Made by a program: the position numbers and the translations under genes. Below, piece after piece: positions 1-8,550 of a stretch of DNA of 42,681 bases (positions within the stretch are counted from its first letter, which is position 1; each line of letters opens with the position of its first letter). The stretch is from Sphingomonas echinoides (GTDB taxonomy: Bacteria > Pseudomonadota > Alphaproteobacteria > Sphingomonadales > Sphingomonadaceae). The stretch lies in assembly GCF_029623395.1 (NCBI RefSeq), contig NZ_JAPYKK010000036.1:1-42681 (forward strand). The letters are read 5' to 3'. The notes below the pieces were generated by a model. That model was not told the DNA's origin. It made no database searches and saw only the letters and a program-made list of their open reading frames with translations.

Positions 1-153
1 AACGGGTGACGGGAATGGCGACCATGAATCGCCTCCTAATCCAAGAGCGCGCCCGGGTCGATTGGCTGTCGCGCGCGGACGGGCGGGTTGTTCCGACCGG
101 CCAGCTTTGCCAAGAGCGTGGGCGCGCAGGGCGTTCGCGCGACGGAGATGACG

Positions 154-639
154 ATGTACGAATTCACGGTGTCCGCGGACTCCAAGGCCGAACTGTATCG
201 CGACCTGCATGCCGCGCTCGACGCGCTGACCGAGGGCGAGCACGATGCGATCGCCAATATGGCGAATGCGGCGGCGCTGATTGCGCAATATCTGCCTGAT
301 CTCAACTGGTCGGGATTCTACCGGATGGTCGCGGGCGAGCTGGTCGTCGGGCCGTTCCTCGGCAAGCCCGCGTGCATCCGGATCGCGGTCGGCGACGGGG
401 TCTGCGGCGCGGCGGCGAAGACGCTGGAGACGCAGCTGGTCGAGGACGTTCACGCGTTCCCGGGGCATATCGCGTGCGATGCGGCGAGCCGCTCCGAACT
501 GGTCGTGCCGATCGTCCATGAGGACCGGTTGATCGGCGTGCTGGATCTCGACAGCCCGAGCGCGGCGCGGTTCGACGCGCAGGATGCCGCTGGGTGCGAG
601 GCGCTGATGACGTTGCTCGCGCCGCGGATTGCGGCCTGA
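154..639 (+). CDS. msrC: Free methionine-(R)-sulfoxide reductase, GAF fold
   Basis: This cytosolic enzyme reduces free methionine-(R)-sulfoxide back to methionine as part of oxidative damage repair. The 161-residue product is a single GAF domain with the family's hallmarks: an NWSGFYR segment (residues 51-57), KPACIRI, GVCGAA and FPGHIACD. The three cysteines of the redox relay fall at 74, 84 and 108, exactly ten below the Cys84/94/118 of the E. coli enzyme. I chose the ATG at 154 because GGAG at 144-147 lies six bases upstream; the in-frame ATG at 148 abuts that GGAG. The gene appears to stand alone. The 153 bases before it hold no gene I can support. Confidence 0.9.
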   Translation: MYEFTVSADSKAELYRDLHAALDALTEGEHDAIANMANAAALIAQYLPDLNWSGFYRMVAGELVVGPFLGKPACIRIAVGDGVCGAAAKTLETQLVEDVHAFPGHIACDAASRSELVVPIVHEDRLIGVLDLDSPSAARFDAQDAAGCEALMTLLAPRIAA

Positions 640-705
640 CCAGGGCTGGGGTTTACCGAGTCTTCATCTCGCTCCGGCAGGCTCGGAAATGCTGGGAGCA
701 ATGTG

Positions 706-1098
706 ATGGTACGGTTTGGCGTTTTTATAGCGACGATGGCGGCGGTATTCGTCGGGACCGCGGGGCATGCGCAACAGACCCGCGCCCCGGCGCCACCCCA
801 GGATGCGGCGCCGCTCGTCTACGTCGATGCAAGCGCGATCGTGCGAGAGGCGAACGACCGGGCCGACCGAACCGGCGATTACGGTTATCTGGACGTCCCG
901 CCCGTGGTCGAGTTGCCGCAGGTCGTGTCGCGCGGCGGCGTGACGAGCTACGCGACCAACGGCGCGTATCTGGGCGGGGCTGGGCAACGCTATGAGGCCG
1001 GGGGCAGCAGCGTCGTGACGGTTCGGAGTGGCGCCACTTACGGCTATCCGGAAGCGGTGGCCCCTCCGCGCCATCGCAAGCGGGTGCGGCGGCGGTAG
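706..1098 (+). CDS. Small secreted protein of unknown function
   Basis: The 130-residue product starts with a typical signal peptide (hydrophobic stretch, then an AGHAQ cleavage site near residue 23). The mature part is proline- and tyrosine-rich and ends in a very basic tail of arginines and lysines (RHRKRVRRR). I recognise no domain. The ATG at 706 is preferred over GTG at 703 because GGGAG at 694-698 is seven bases before it. The basic tail might bind an acidic envelope component, but that is a guess. Codon use matches the neighbours, so it is probably a real gene rather than a spurious frame. Confidence 0.65.
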   Translation: MVRFGVFIATMAAVFVGTAGHAQQTRAPAPPQDAAPLVYVDASAIVREANDRADRTGDYGYLDVPPVVELPQVVSRGGVTSYATNGAYLGGAGQRYEAGGSSVVTVRSGATYGYPEAVAPPRHRKRVRRR

Positions 1099-1141
1099 CG
1101 ATCGCCCTTCGAGCGCAGGGCGCCTGAGTCTTCCGTTTGCG

Positions 1142-1165
1142 CCTCCCCGACCGTCGTCGGGGAGG
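1142..1165. terminator. GC-rich hairpin between convergent genes
   Basis: Perfect 10-bp inverted repeat (CCTCCCCGAC and GTCGGGGAGG) with a 4-base loop, between the convergent secreted-protein gene and the M28 peptidase gene. There is no T tract on either side, so it is a weak intrinsic terminator at best. It may instead be a relative of the palindromic repeats seen elsewhere in the window, since GGGGATCCCC follows directly. Confidence 0.4.
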
Positions 1166-1177
1166 GGATCCCCAACC

Positions 1178-2515
1178 TCAGCGCTTGCGCGGCTCCGGCC
1201 CGGCGAACGTGATCAGGCTTTCCGCCCCATCCGCACCGACCGCGCCCACGCCGACGAACGTATCGTCGACGATCACGTCCTTCAGCACCGACGTGACAGC
1301 GGGCGCGGCGACCTCCACGACCTTCTGCCAGTCCTGCACGTCGTTGCGCCGATAATGGACGCGGTAGCGCACCGCGCCTGTGACCGGCTCCCACTTGACC
1401 GTCGTGTCGGTCGCGAGCGCACCCGCGATCGTCACGCCGGTCGGCGCGGCGGGGGCGGCGGCGATCCGGCGGATCGTCGCGACGTTGATCGCGGTGACCT
1501 TCGCGAGATAGGGGAAGTCCATCTTGTCGACGGTGTCGCCGTAGACGACACCATTTTCGGTGCGCAGGTCCTGGTGCTGCTGCGTGTAATTCTCCGCGGC
1601 GACCGAGAAGCGCACCGCGGGATAGCCGAGCTTGAGGAACGGCTCATGGTCGCCGCCGCGCCCGAACCGATCCGGGCGGCGGTCGAGCATCACGTCGAGC
1701 CCGCCGGGGATGCCTTGAGCGACGCCGTCGATCGCCTTTGCCAAGCTGCGCGAGGGGCCGTCGTCCTCGCCGCCATTGCCGCGCCGCGCGATCTGCGCGG
1801 GGAGGTCCTCCGACGCGCGAATCCCTTCCGAGAACACGCGCACCCGATCGGCGACGCGCACCCCGTTCTGGCCGACCGTATTGCCGACGATGTCGTTGTT
1901 GAGCATCGCCGAGACCGTCCAGCCGCGCTGCTTAGCGGTGTCGGCGAGCAGCGTCGCGCCGAGCAGTCCCTGTTCCTCCCCCGAGAACACCGCATAGACG
2001 ATCGTCGCGCGGAATTTCTCCTTCGACAACAGCCGCGCCGCCTCGAGCACCAGCGCGACGCCCGATGCATCGTCGTTCGCGCCGGGGGCATCCTTGGTAA
2101 TGTCCATCACGTCGGTAACGCGGCTGTCGATATGCGCGCCGACGATGACGACGCGCTTGGGGTCGAGCCCCTGCTGGAAACCGAGCACGTCGACGATGTT
2201 GACGCCGTTCGGCGCGCGCGCGTTGGTGACGGTTTGCGCGATGTTGGCGACCGTGATGCAGCCGTCGCACGCGTCCGCGATGCGCGTGAGCTCGCCCCCG
2301 GCCCATTTCCGCGCAGCCCCGATCCCACGGACGGGGTCGTCGGCGGAGGACAGCGTGTGGCGCGTGCCGAAGCTGACGAGCTTTTCGACGGTGGCCTTCA
2401 GGCGGGCAGGGTCGGGCAGGCGGGCAGGGTCAGGGGCTTGCGGCGGCGTGGTCTGGGCGAGGGCTGGGGTGGCTAAGATCGCAAGAGCGGCGAGGGGAAG
2501 GGGGAAGATACGCAT
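1178..2515 (-). CDS. Secreted M28-family zinc metallopeptidase with C-terminal Fn3-like domain
   Basis: A 445-residue exported aminopeptidase-like enzyme. Residues 1-20 form a signal peptide ending in PALA. The M28 dizinc site is complete: His128 in GAHID, Asp148 in GANDDASG, the Glu180-Glu181 pair in SGEEQG, Asp208 in NNDIVG and His290 in GGDHEPF. After about residue 355 comes a fibronectin type III-like module (APTGV, VKWEPV, YRVHYR), seen in other bacterial M28 enzymes. The open frame runs 119 codons further upstream, but the ATG at 2515 begins the signal peptide. It likely trims amino acids from peptides in the periplasm or outside the cell. The substrate cannot be told from sequence. Confidence 0.88.
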   Translation of the reverse strand: MRIFPLPLAALAILATPALAQTTPPQAPDPARLPDPARLKATVEKLVSFGTRHTLSSADDPVRGIGAARKWAGGELTRIADACDGCITVANIAQTVTNARAPNGVNIVDVLGFQQGLDPKRVVIVGAHIDSRVTDVMDITKDAPGANDDASGVALVLEAARLLSKEKFRATIVYAVFSGEEQGLLGATLLADTAKQRGWTVSAMLNNDIVGNTVGQNGVRVADRVRVFSEGIRASEDLPAQIARRGNGGEDDGPSRSLAKAIDGVAQGIPGGLDVMLDRRPDRFGRGGDHEPFLKLGYPAVRFSVAAENYTQQHQDLRTENGVVYGDTVDKMDFPYLAKVTAINVATIRRIAAAPAAPTGVTIAGALATDTTVKWEPVTGAVRYRVHYRRNDVQDWQKVVEVAAPAVTSVLKDVIVDDTFVGVGAVGADGAESLITFAGPEPRKR

Positions 2516-2650
2516 CGCCTCATCGTGGCGGGGAAGCGGCGCGGCTTCAAGGGGTGTCGGACCGCTGGGGTCGGCTGACGACGGCGGGGGCGACCGGATT
2601 AGGACGAAGGTCCGAGTGACAGGATCGGTGGGAGGCGATAAGCCGCGGCG

Positions 2651-3061
2651 GTGCAGGCCATTCGACACCTTTTCGCGCAACGCGTGCTGGTCGTCCTGCT
2701 CTGCGCCGCCACGCTGCTGCTCAAGCTGCTCGTCCCGACCGGTTATATGATCGGGGTCGACCACGGCCACATCGCGATCACCGTCTGCCCGGGGGTCGTG
2801 CCGACGGCTACGGCGATGGCGATGCCCGGCATGCAGCACCACGCGACGGGCCAGGGCAAGTCGAGCGATCACGGCAAGGCGGAAATGCCCTGCGCCTTCG
2901 CCGGACTGTCAGCGGCGATGACGGGGGCGATCGACCCGATCCAGTTGGCCGCCCTCATCGCCTTCGTGATCGCGATCGGGCTGGGCGGGGTATTGCTGCC
3001 CGCCCCGTTCGCTCCCACGCATTTGCGGCCGCCGCTGCGCGGACCGCCGCGCCGCCTTTGA
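2651..3061 (+). CDS. DUF2946-like small membrane or periplasmic protein
   Basis: The 136-residue product has an N-terminal membrane segment (LVVLLCAATLLLKLLVPTGYM), a His/Met-rich middle (MPGMQHHATG, then SSDHGKAEMPCAFAGL) and a second membrane segment (LAALIAFVIAIGLGGVLL). This matches DUF2946 proteins, which often sit next to TonB-dependent receptors, sometimes with copper genes. The start appears to be GTG at 2651; GGAGG at 2631-2635 is 15 bases upstream, which is long, so the start is uncertain. The histidines, methionines and CxxxxxxxM-type spacing are compatible with metal binding, but that is inference. It lies just upstream of and co-directional with the receptor gene. Confidence 0.7.
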   Translation: MQAIRHLFAQRVLVVLLCAATLLLKLLVPTGYMIGVDHGHIAITVCPGVVPTATAMAMPGMQHHATGQGKSSDHGKAEMPCAFAGLSAAMTGAIDPIQLAALIAFVIAIGLGGVLLPAPFAPTHLRPPLRGPPRRL

Positions 3062-3144
3062 TCCGTCTCCCCGCGTCGGCCCGATCGTCGCGTTCGTGAA
3101 CTACGGTCGGCGTTGCACACGTCGAACCGATCAAAGGTATTGCC

Positions 3145-5196
3145 ATGTCCAGATCCTACCTGCTGGCAGGGGGCGCGCTGTCGTGCTTCGTGCTCGCCGC
3201 TCCCGCATCCGCCGAGGATGCCGCCGCGTCTCCCTTGAACGACATCGTCGTCACCGCCACGCGCTCCGCGCGCGCGTTGGCGGACGTGCCGTCCAGTGTC
3301 AGCGTCATTACCGCCGAACAGATCGCCGGCACGCCCGCGCGCACGATCGACGACGTGTTGCGACGCGTGCCCTCGGTCGACCTGCCGATCGCCAGCACCA
3401 ACGAACAGCATCCGACCAACACGATCGTCTCGATGCGGGGGTTGAGCGGGATCCGTGCGCTCGTCCTGCTGGACGGCGTGCCGATCAACGACCCGTTCTT
3501 CGGCTATGTCCAGTGGAGCGAGGTGCCGCTGCAGACGATCGATCGGGTCGAGGTGGTCCGCGGCGGCGGCGCGCCGCTGTGGGGGAATTACGCGATGGGG
3601 GGCGTCATCAACATCCTGACTCGCCCGATCGACCAGACCAGCGTGGTCGCCGAAGCGGCGGGCGGAAGTCGCGAGAGTTACCGCGTGGACGGCCATGCGG
3701 CGCTTGCCGGAAACGGATACGGAGTCGGACTCGACGCCGGGATCAACCACAGCGACGGCTATATCCAGCAAGTCGAAAGCGCGCGCGGCGCGGCGACGGT
3801 GCCGACCGCCTTCACCGCGCGCTCGGTCGGGCTTTCTGGGAATGCCGACCTGACGCCCACTCTCTCCGCACGGGGGCGAGCGAGCTATTACGACAACGAC
3901 CAGACCTTCCTCACCCGGCGCAACACAAACGATCAGCGGACCTGGCGCTACACCGGCACGCTGACGTGGAAGCCGCGCGACGGCGAGTCGGTCGATCTGA
4001 CCGCGTTCCACAATGACGAGCGGTTCCTCACCAACAATCCGGGTGCGCCGGAAGGCGCGAACCCCAACGACGTCGAGTTCGTCCAGAACAGCCACCGCAC
4101 CCGCGCGCACGACACGGGCGTGTCGCTGATCTGGGCGAAGACCTTCTCCGGCCCGCTGCGCGCGGTGTCGGTCGGCGCGGACTATCACGGCGTGCGCGGA
4201 AGCGACCGCGCGACCATCTTTGACGAGACCGGCGCGCGCGTGCGGCTCGATACCGGTTCCGGCAACCAGCGCTTCCTCGGTGGCTTCGCGCAAGCCGATC
4301 TGCGGCCGCTCGACCGCCTGCAACTGTTGTTGAGCGTCCGCTACCAGGATTTCTACAGCTATGACGGCGTGGACGATACGCCGGGCGGGCTGGGCAAGGT
4401 GGCGCGCCGCCACGACAGCGATGTCGATCCACGACTGTCGATCCGCTATCAGCTTCCCGAGGGCGTCGCCTTGCGCGGCGCGTTGTACCGCGCGTTTCGC
4501 GCGCCGACGCTCGACAACCTGTATCGCGGTGCCTCGGTGCCCGGCTATATCCTGTACGGCAATGCCGCGCTGAAGCCCGAGACGCTCGAGGGCGTGGAGG
4601 CGGGGTTCGACGTGGATCGTGGGGCGGTCCGGTTCCAGGCGACGGCCTACGCCAGTCGCATCGCCGATTTCCTGACCTATCGCTATCTCGACCCCGCGAC
4701 CTTGCCGGCGGGGTTCGACATCGGCGCGCGGCTCATCAACGCCGGGCGCGCGCGCACCCGTGGGGTGGAGGCCGAACTGACGTGGAAACCGCGGCCGACG
4801 CTGACCGCGACGATCGCCTACACTTATGCGGATTCATTGGTCACGCGGAACCCGGAGGACCCCGCGAGCATCGGCGTCCAGCAGCCGGGGATCCCGAAGC
4901 ACCGTGCGAGCGCCGCCGTCGACTGGCGTGGACCCTACGGAATCACGCTGTCGCCGCGCGTTCGGTATCTGGCGCGGACCAACGGCGACCCGGATGCGCT
5001 GTATCGGACCGATGCACATTTCATCGCCGACCTCGGCGCGAGCGTTCCCGTCCGGCGCGACGTCGAACTGTTCGGCCAGATCGAAAACCTGTTCGACCGC
5101 CGCTACATCGGGACCAACGACGGCTTTACCGCCGCGCTCTACGGCAAGCCGTTCACCGCGGTCACGGGGGTAAGGATCAAGCTGGGCGCGCTCTAG
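3145..5196 (+). CDS. TonB-dependent outer-membrane receptor
   Basis: The 683-residue product is a complete receptor. It has a signal peptide (residues 1-23, ending ASA), a TonB box (DIVVTA, 33-38), a plug domain with the SMRGLSG, VLLDGVPIND and RVEVVRGGGAPLWGN motifs, and a beta-barrel ending in an aromatic-containing terminal strand (GVRIKLGAL). It would import a scarce ligand across the outer membrane using TonB-ExbBD energy. The ligand is not evident. The DUF2946 gene directly upstream suggests a metal, possibly copper, but the sequence alone cannot exclude a siderophore or cobalamin. The last four bases overlap the convergent HAD gene. Confidence 0.9.
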   Translation: MSRSYLLAGGALSCFVLAAPASAEDAAASPLNDIVVTATRSARALADVPSSVSVITAEQIAGTPARTIDDVLRRVPSVDLPIASTNEQHPTNTIVSMRGLSGIRALVLLDGVPINDPFFGYVQWSEVPLQTIDRVEVVRGGGAPLWGNYAMGGVINILTRPIDQTSVVAEAAGGSRESYRVDGHAALAGNGYGVGLDAGINHSDGYIQQVESARGAATVPTAFTARSVGLSGNADLTPTLSARGRASYYDNDQTFLTRRNTNDQRTWRYTGTLTWKPRDGESVDLTAFHNDERFLTNNPGAPEGANPNDVEFVQNSHRTRAHDTGVSLIWAKTFSGPLRAVSVGADYHGVRGSDRATIFDETGARVRLDTGSGNQRFLGGFAQADLRPLDRLQLLLSVRYQDFYSYDGVDDTPGGLGKVARRHDSDVDPRLSIRYQLPEGVALRGALYRAFRAPTLDNLYRGASVPGYILYGNAALKPETLEGVEAGFDVDRGAVRFQATAYASRIADFLTYRYLDPATLPAGFDIGARLINAGRARTRGVEAELTWKPRPTLTATIAYTYADSLVTRNPEDPASIGVQQPGIPKHRASAAVDWRGPYGITLSPRVRYLARTNGDPDALYRTDAHFIADLGASVPVRRDVELFGQIENLFDRRYIGTNDGFTAALYGKPFTAVTGVRIKLGAL

Positions 5197-5876
5197 CCGA
5201 TCGCGGCGAGCCGGATCAGCCCGTCCGCGTGGCGCGTGGTGAGACCGCGATAATCGCGGATGTGCGGATATTCGGTGTCTATCGGGTGCTGGTGCGTCAC
5301 CGTGATCACCACGACGGGCGCGCCCGCGGCGCGCCCCGCCTGGATCCCGGCGGGCGCGTCCTCGAACACGAGGCATTGCGTCACGTCCTTGCCGAGGCGG
5401 CGGGCGGCTTCGATGTAGCAATCGGGGGCGGGCTTGCCGGCGGCGATGTCCTCGGCGGTGATGAACAGGCCGGGCGCGACCAGCCCGGCCGCCGCGAGCC
5501 GCGCCTCGGCGAGTGCGCGCGTGGCCGAGGTCACGATCGCCCAGCCGTCGTGGGGGAGGCTCGCGACGAAATCGCGCGCGCCATCGATCGCGCGGACGCC
5601 GTCCAGATCCACCATCTCCTCACGCGCGATCCACGCGGCTTCCGCGACCGGGTCGATTCCGGGAATGGCGAGCCGCTTGATCGTCTCGATCGTCTGCACC
5701 CCGTGGATCGTCGGAAGGATCTTCACCGGATCGAGCCCGTGCCCGCGCAGCCAGCGCGACCAGACGCGTTCCGCGGACTCGATCGAGGTCAGGAGCGTGC
5801 CGTCCATGTCGAACAGACAGGCCTGGAAGCCGCGATCCGGGTGGGGCACCGGCGATGCCGAGGGGGGATACTGCAT
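5193..5876 (-). CDS. HAD-superfamily phosphatase (subfamily IA)
   Basis: The 227-residue product has all four HAD motifs: LFDMDGT (nucleophile Asp23, general acid Asp25), the threonine or serine of IVTSAT, the lysine of AGKPAPDCY, and the acidic FEDAPAGIQAG. The sequence resembles small sugar-phosphate or phosphoglycolate-type phosphatases (for example HxpA/YfbT relatives). Substrate specificity in this group depends on the cap domain and cannot be assigned here. The ATG at 5876 is chosen over an upstream TTG at 5912; neither has a clear ribosome binding site. The gene is convergent with the receptor and overlaps its end by four bases. Confidence 0.85.
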   Translation of the reverse strand: MQYPPSASPVPHPDRGFQACLFDMDGTLLTSIESAERVWSRWLRGHGLDPVKILPTIHGVQTIETIKRLAIPGIDPVAEAAWIAREEMVDLDGVRAIDGARDFVASLPHDGWAIVTSATRALAEARLAAAGLVAPGLFITAEDIAAGKPAPDCYIEAARRLGKDVTQCLVFEDAPAGIQAGRAAGAPVVVITVTHQHPIDTEYPHIRDYRGLTTRHADGLIRLAAIG

Positions 5877-5987
5877 GCCGCGTGCGTTCGGAGAATTTCC
5901 GACGGAATTCAAGAGCGCGCGCTGGCGACCGCAGTTTCACGAAACTTTACAAAGGCTCTTTTTCCACAGCGGTTTCCGCCGCGCCGT

Positions 5988-6443
5988 TCAGCTCAACCGG
6001 TCGATCGCTTCGCGGTCGAGCGAGCCCGGCACGATCATCAGCGGGATCGGCAGACCGCCCGCATCCTGTCCCGCGAAATGCGCGACCAGCGGACCGGGCG
6101 CGCCCGACGCTGCCGTCGCCAGCACCAGCGCGGCGATGTCCGGATTGGCGCCGATCATCTCGCGGATCACCTTGGGGCCTTCGCCCTGGCGCACCGTGAT
6201 CGACGGGCGGAGCCCCGATTCCTGGATGAGCGTTCCCGCCGCCCCGGTCACCAGCGCTTCGGCATGGTCGCGCGCTTCGTCCTCGATCGTCGCCTGCACG
6301 CCGCCGAACGGCGTGAATTCGGTCGGCGGCACCAGCGCGAGGATCTCAACGCCGCCCCCCGTCTTGACCGCGCGGCGTGCGGCGAAGCGCAGCGCGATGC
6401 TGCTTTCGGGCGTTTCATCGATCACGACCAGATATATGCGCAT
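5988..6443 (-). CDS. Universal stress protein, UspA family
   Basis: The 151-residue product is a single Usp domain, with a beta-strand opening (RIYLVVIDETPESSIALRFAA), the AARRAVKTGG helix and a strand near the end (IPLMIVPG). The usual ATP-binding G-x2-G-x9-G(S/T) loop is not clearly present, so it may belong to the non-nucleotide-binding branch. A good ribosome binding site (GGGGAGAG) lies ten bases before the ATG. The gene is divergent from the E2 gene, with 128 bases between them. Its physiological role is unknown beyond the family's general association with stress survival. Confidence 0.85.
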   Translation of the reverse strand: MRIYLVVIDETPESSIALRFAARRAVKTGGGVEILALVPPTEFTPFGGVQATIEDEARDHAEALVTGAAGTLIQESGLRPSITVRQGEGPKVIREMIGANPDIAALVLATAASGAPGPLVAHFAGQDAGGLPIPLMIVPGSLDREAIDRLS

Positions 6444-6571
6444 TTGTGTGAACTCTCCCCTGTGGTTAAGTGGGGTTAACGGCCGCTTGACGCAAGCGTC
6501 GGTCTTGACCGCACCTTGATCGGGCGCGAAGGACTGCGGCCATAGGATTCGGTCAAAACAAGGACGTGTCG

Positions 6572-7936
6572 ATGCCGGTCGAGATCAAAATGCCTGCGCT
6601 TTCCCCGACGATGGAGGAGGGTACGCTGGCCAAGTGGCTGGTCAAGGAAGGCGACGTCGTCAAATCCGGTGACCTGATGGCCGAAATCGAGACCGACAAG
6701 GCGACGATGGAATTCGAAGCGGTCGACGAAGGCACGATCGGCAAGATCCTCGTTGCCGAGGGGACCGACAACGTGAAGGTCGGCACGGTCATCGCGACGC
6801 TGCTCGAAGACGGCGAGAGCGCCGGCGACACGACGCCGGCGCCCGCCGCGAAGGAATCCGAGCCCAAGCCGTCGGCGGAAGATCCCAACAAGACCGGCAG
6901 CGAAGCCAAGCCCGTCGAGCGCACGACCGAGCAGGCCGAGGATCACGGCAACCCCGAAGGCGGCGCTGCGCCCAAGTCGGCGGCACCCGCGCCGACGCCC
7001 GCACCGCGCCAGGATAACGAGCGCGTCAAGGCGAGCCCGCTCGCGCGGCGCATCGCTGCCGAAAAGAGCATCGACCTTGCCGCGCTGCAGGGTTCCGGCC
7101 CGAACGGTCGGATCGTCCGGGCGGATCTGGACAACGCCAAGGCCGGTGCGACCAAGTCCGCTGCGCCTGCATCGAGCGACGCCGCCGCCGCGCCCACGCC
7201 GAGTGCTGCGCCTGCGCCCGCGCCCAAGCCTGCCGCGATCCCGGATATTCCGCACACCGCCGAGAAGCTCAGCAACGTCCGCAAGACGATCGCACGTCGC
7301 CTGACCGAATCGAAGCAGACCGTTCCGCATATCTACCTGACGGTCGACATCCGGCTCGACGCGCTACTCAAGCTGCGCAGCGACATGAACAAGGGCCTCG
7401 AAAGCCGCGGCGTGAAGCTGTCGGTCAACGATCTGCTGATCAAGGCGCTCGCCGCCAGCCTGATGCAGGTGCCAAAGTGCAACGTCATGTTCACGCCGGA
7501 CCAGCTGATCAGCTTCGAGCGGGCGGACATCTCGGTCGCGGTGTCGACCCCGTCGGGGCTGATCACGCCGATCGTCTCGCACGCCGACACCAAGGGCGTC
7601 GCCGCGATCTCGACGCAGATGAAGGACCTTGCCGCGCGGGCCCGCGACAACAAGCTCAAGCCCGAGGAATATCAGGGCGGTACGGCGTCGCTCAGCAACA
7701 TGGGCATGTACGGGATCAAGCAGTTCGAGGCGGTGATCAACCCGCCGCAGGGCATGATCATGGCGATCGGCGCGGGCGAGAAGCGTCCGTACATCGTCGA
7801 CGACCAGCTCGGTGTCGCAACCGTGATGTCGGCGACCGGCAGCTTCGATCACCGCGCGATCGACGGTGCGGACGGCGCACAGTTGATGCAGGCGTTCAAG
7901 GCGCTGGTCGAATCGCCGCTCGGCATGCTCGCCTGA
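6572..7936 (+). CDS. pdhC: Pyruvate dehydrogenase complex E2, dihydrolipoamide acetyltransferase
   Basis: This enzyme transfers the acetyl group from lipoamide to CoA in the pyruvate dehydrogenase complex. The 454-residue product has one N-terminal lipoyl domain (lipoylated Lys43 in ETDKA), a long Ala/Pro-rich linker, a peripheral-subunit-binding domain (SPLARRIA to NGRIVRADL, about 150-185) and a C-terminal catalytic domain with His427 and Asp431 in DHRAIDGADG. The opening MPVEIKMPALSPTMEEG is characteristic. ATG at 6572 is preferred over GTG at 6566 because AAGGA at 6560-6564 is seven bases upstream. The E1 alpha and beta genes are not in this window; lipoamide dehydrogenase follows 0.6 kb downstream. 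Confidence 0.95.
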   Translation: MPVEIKMPALSPTMEEGTLAKWLVKEGDVVKSGDLMAEIETDKATMEFEAVDEGTIGKILVAEGTDNVKVGTVIATLLEDGESAGDTTPAPAAKESEPKPSAEDPNKTGSEAKPVERTTEQAEDHGNPEGGAAPKSAAPAPTPAPRQDNERVKASPLARRIAAEKSIDLAALQGSGPNGRIVRADLDNAKAGATKSAAPASSDAAAAPTPSAAPAPAPKPAAIPDIPHTAEKLSNVRKTIARRLTESKQTVPHIYLTVDIRLDALLKLRSDMNKGLESRGVKLSVNDLLIKALAASLMQVPKCNVMFTPDQLISFERADISVAVSTPSGLITPIVSHADTKGVAAISTQMKDLAARARDNKLKPEEYQGGTASLSNMGMYGIKQFEAVINPPQGMIMAIGAGEKRPYIVDDQLGVATVMSATGSFDHRAIDGADGAQLMQAFKALVESPLGMLA

Positions 7937-7937
7937 G

Positions 7938-8159
7938 ATGCTGTGGCGCACCCTGATCGAGGTCCTGTGGATCGTCGCGGGGCTGATCGGCGCGGCGGTG
8001 TTCGCATCGCTCGCGACCTGGTCGGTTCCGTCGGCGCGGGATTCGATCTGGGGTGTGGCGTATGTCTCGATGTTCGTGCTGGTGTTGATGGGCATCGGGC
8101 CGCTCCGGCTGGCGCGCGCGCGGGACCGCGCGGGGCGGAGCGATCCCCCGAATGTCTGA
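7938..8159 (+). CDS. Small two-helix membrane protein
   Basis: The 73-residue product has two predicted membrane segments (about residues 4-27 and 37-55) and a basic, proline-ending tail. No family recognised. It starts one base after the E2 stop and overlaps the thioesterase start by eight bases, so it is almost certainly translated as part of the pdhC-lpd operon. No cysteine or other catalytic motif is visible. Confidence 0.65.
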   Translation: MLWRTLIEVLWIVAGLIGAAVFASLATWSVPSARDSIWGVAYVSMFVLVLMGIGPLRLARARDRAGRSDPPNV

Positions 8160-8550
8160 AGCACCCCCCAGCGCCGCCCCCGCGATCCGCGCGACCGCGA
8201 TGGCGTGCGACGCCAACCCGTACGGCAAGATCTTCGTCGGCTGGTTGATGGGGCAAATGGCGCTGGCCGCCGGGTCGGTCGCGTCGCGGCATTGCGGCGG
8301 GCGGGCCCCCGTCGTCGCGGCGGACGGCTTCAGCTTCACCGCGCCGGTGGAAATTGGCGACGAAGTCAGCTTCCACGCGGAGATTACCGGCACCGGCCGT
8401 ACCTCGATGACCGTCGCGGTCACCGTCTGGCGGCGCGATCGGCACGGCGAACACACTGCCCGCGCGGCAAGCGGGCGCTTTACCCTGGTTTCGATGGGGG
8501 CGGACGACCGTCCAAGCCCGTTGCAAGAAGAAGGATCCTCCCTTGGCTGA
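8152..8550 (+). CDS. Acyl-CoA thioesterase, hotdog fold (YciA-like)
   Basis: The 132-residue product carries the hotdog pattern of short acyl-CoA thioesterases: DANPYGKIFVGWLMGQMALAA (the helix with the catalytic region), then DGFSFTAPVEIGDEVSFHAEI, GRTSMTVAVTVW and a strand near the end. It would hydrolyse acyl-CoA to free acid and CoA. Its position between E2 and E3 of pyruvate dehydrogenase suggests a link to acetyl-CoA or CoA balance, which is inference. The end overlaps the TTG start of the next gene by eight bases. Confidence 0.82.
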   Translation: MSEAPPSAAPAIRATAMACDANPYGKIFVGWLMGQMALAAGSVASRHCGGRAPVVAADGFSFTAPVEIGDEVSFHAEITGTGRTSMTVAVTVWRRDRHGEHTARAASGRFTLVSMGADDRPSPLQEEGSSLG

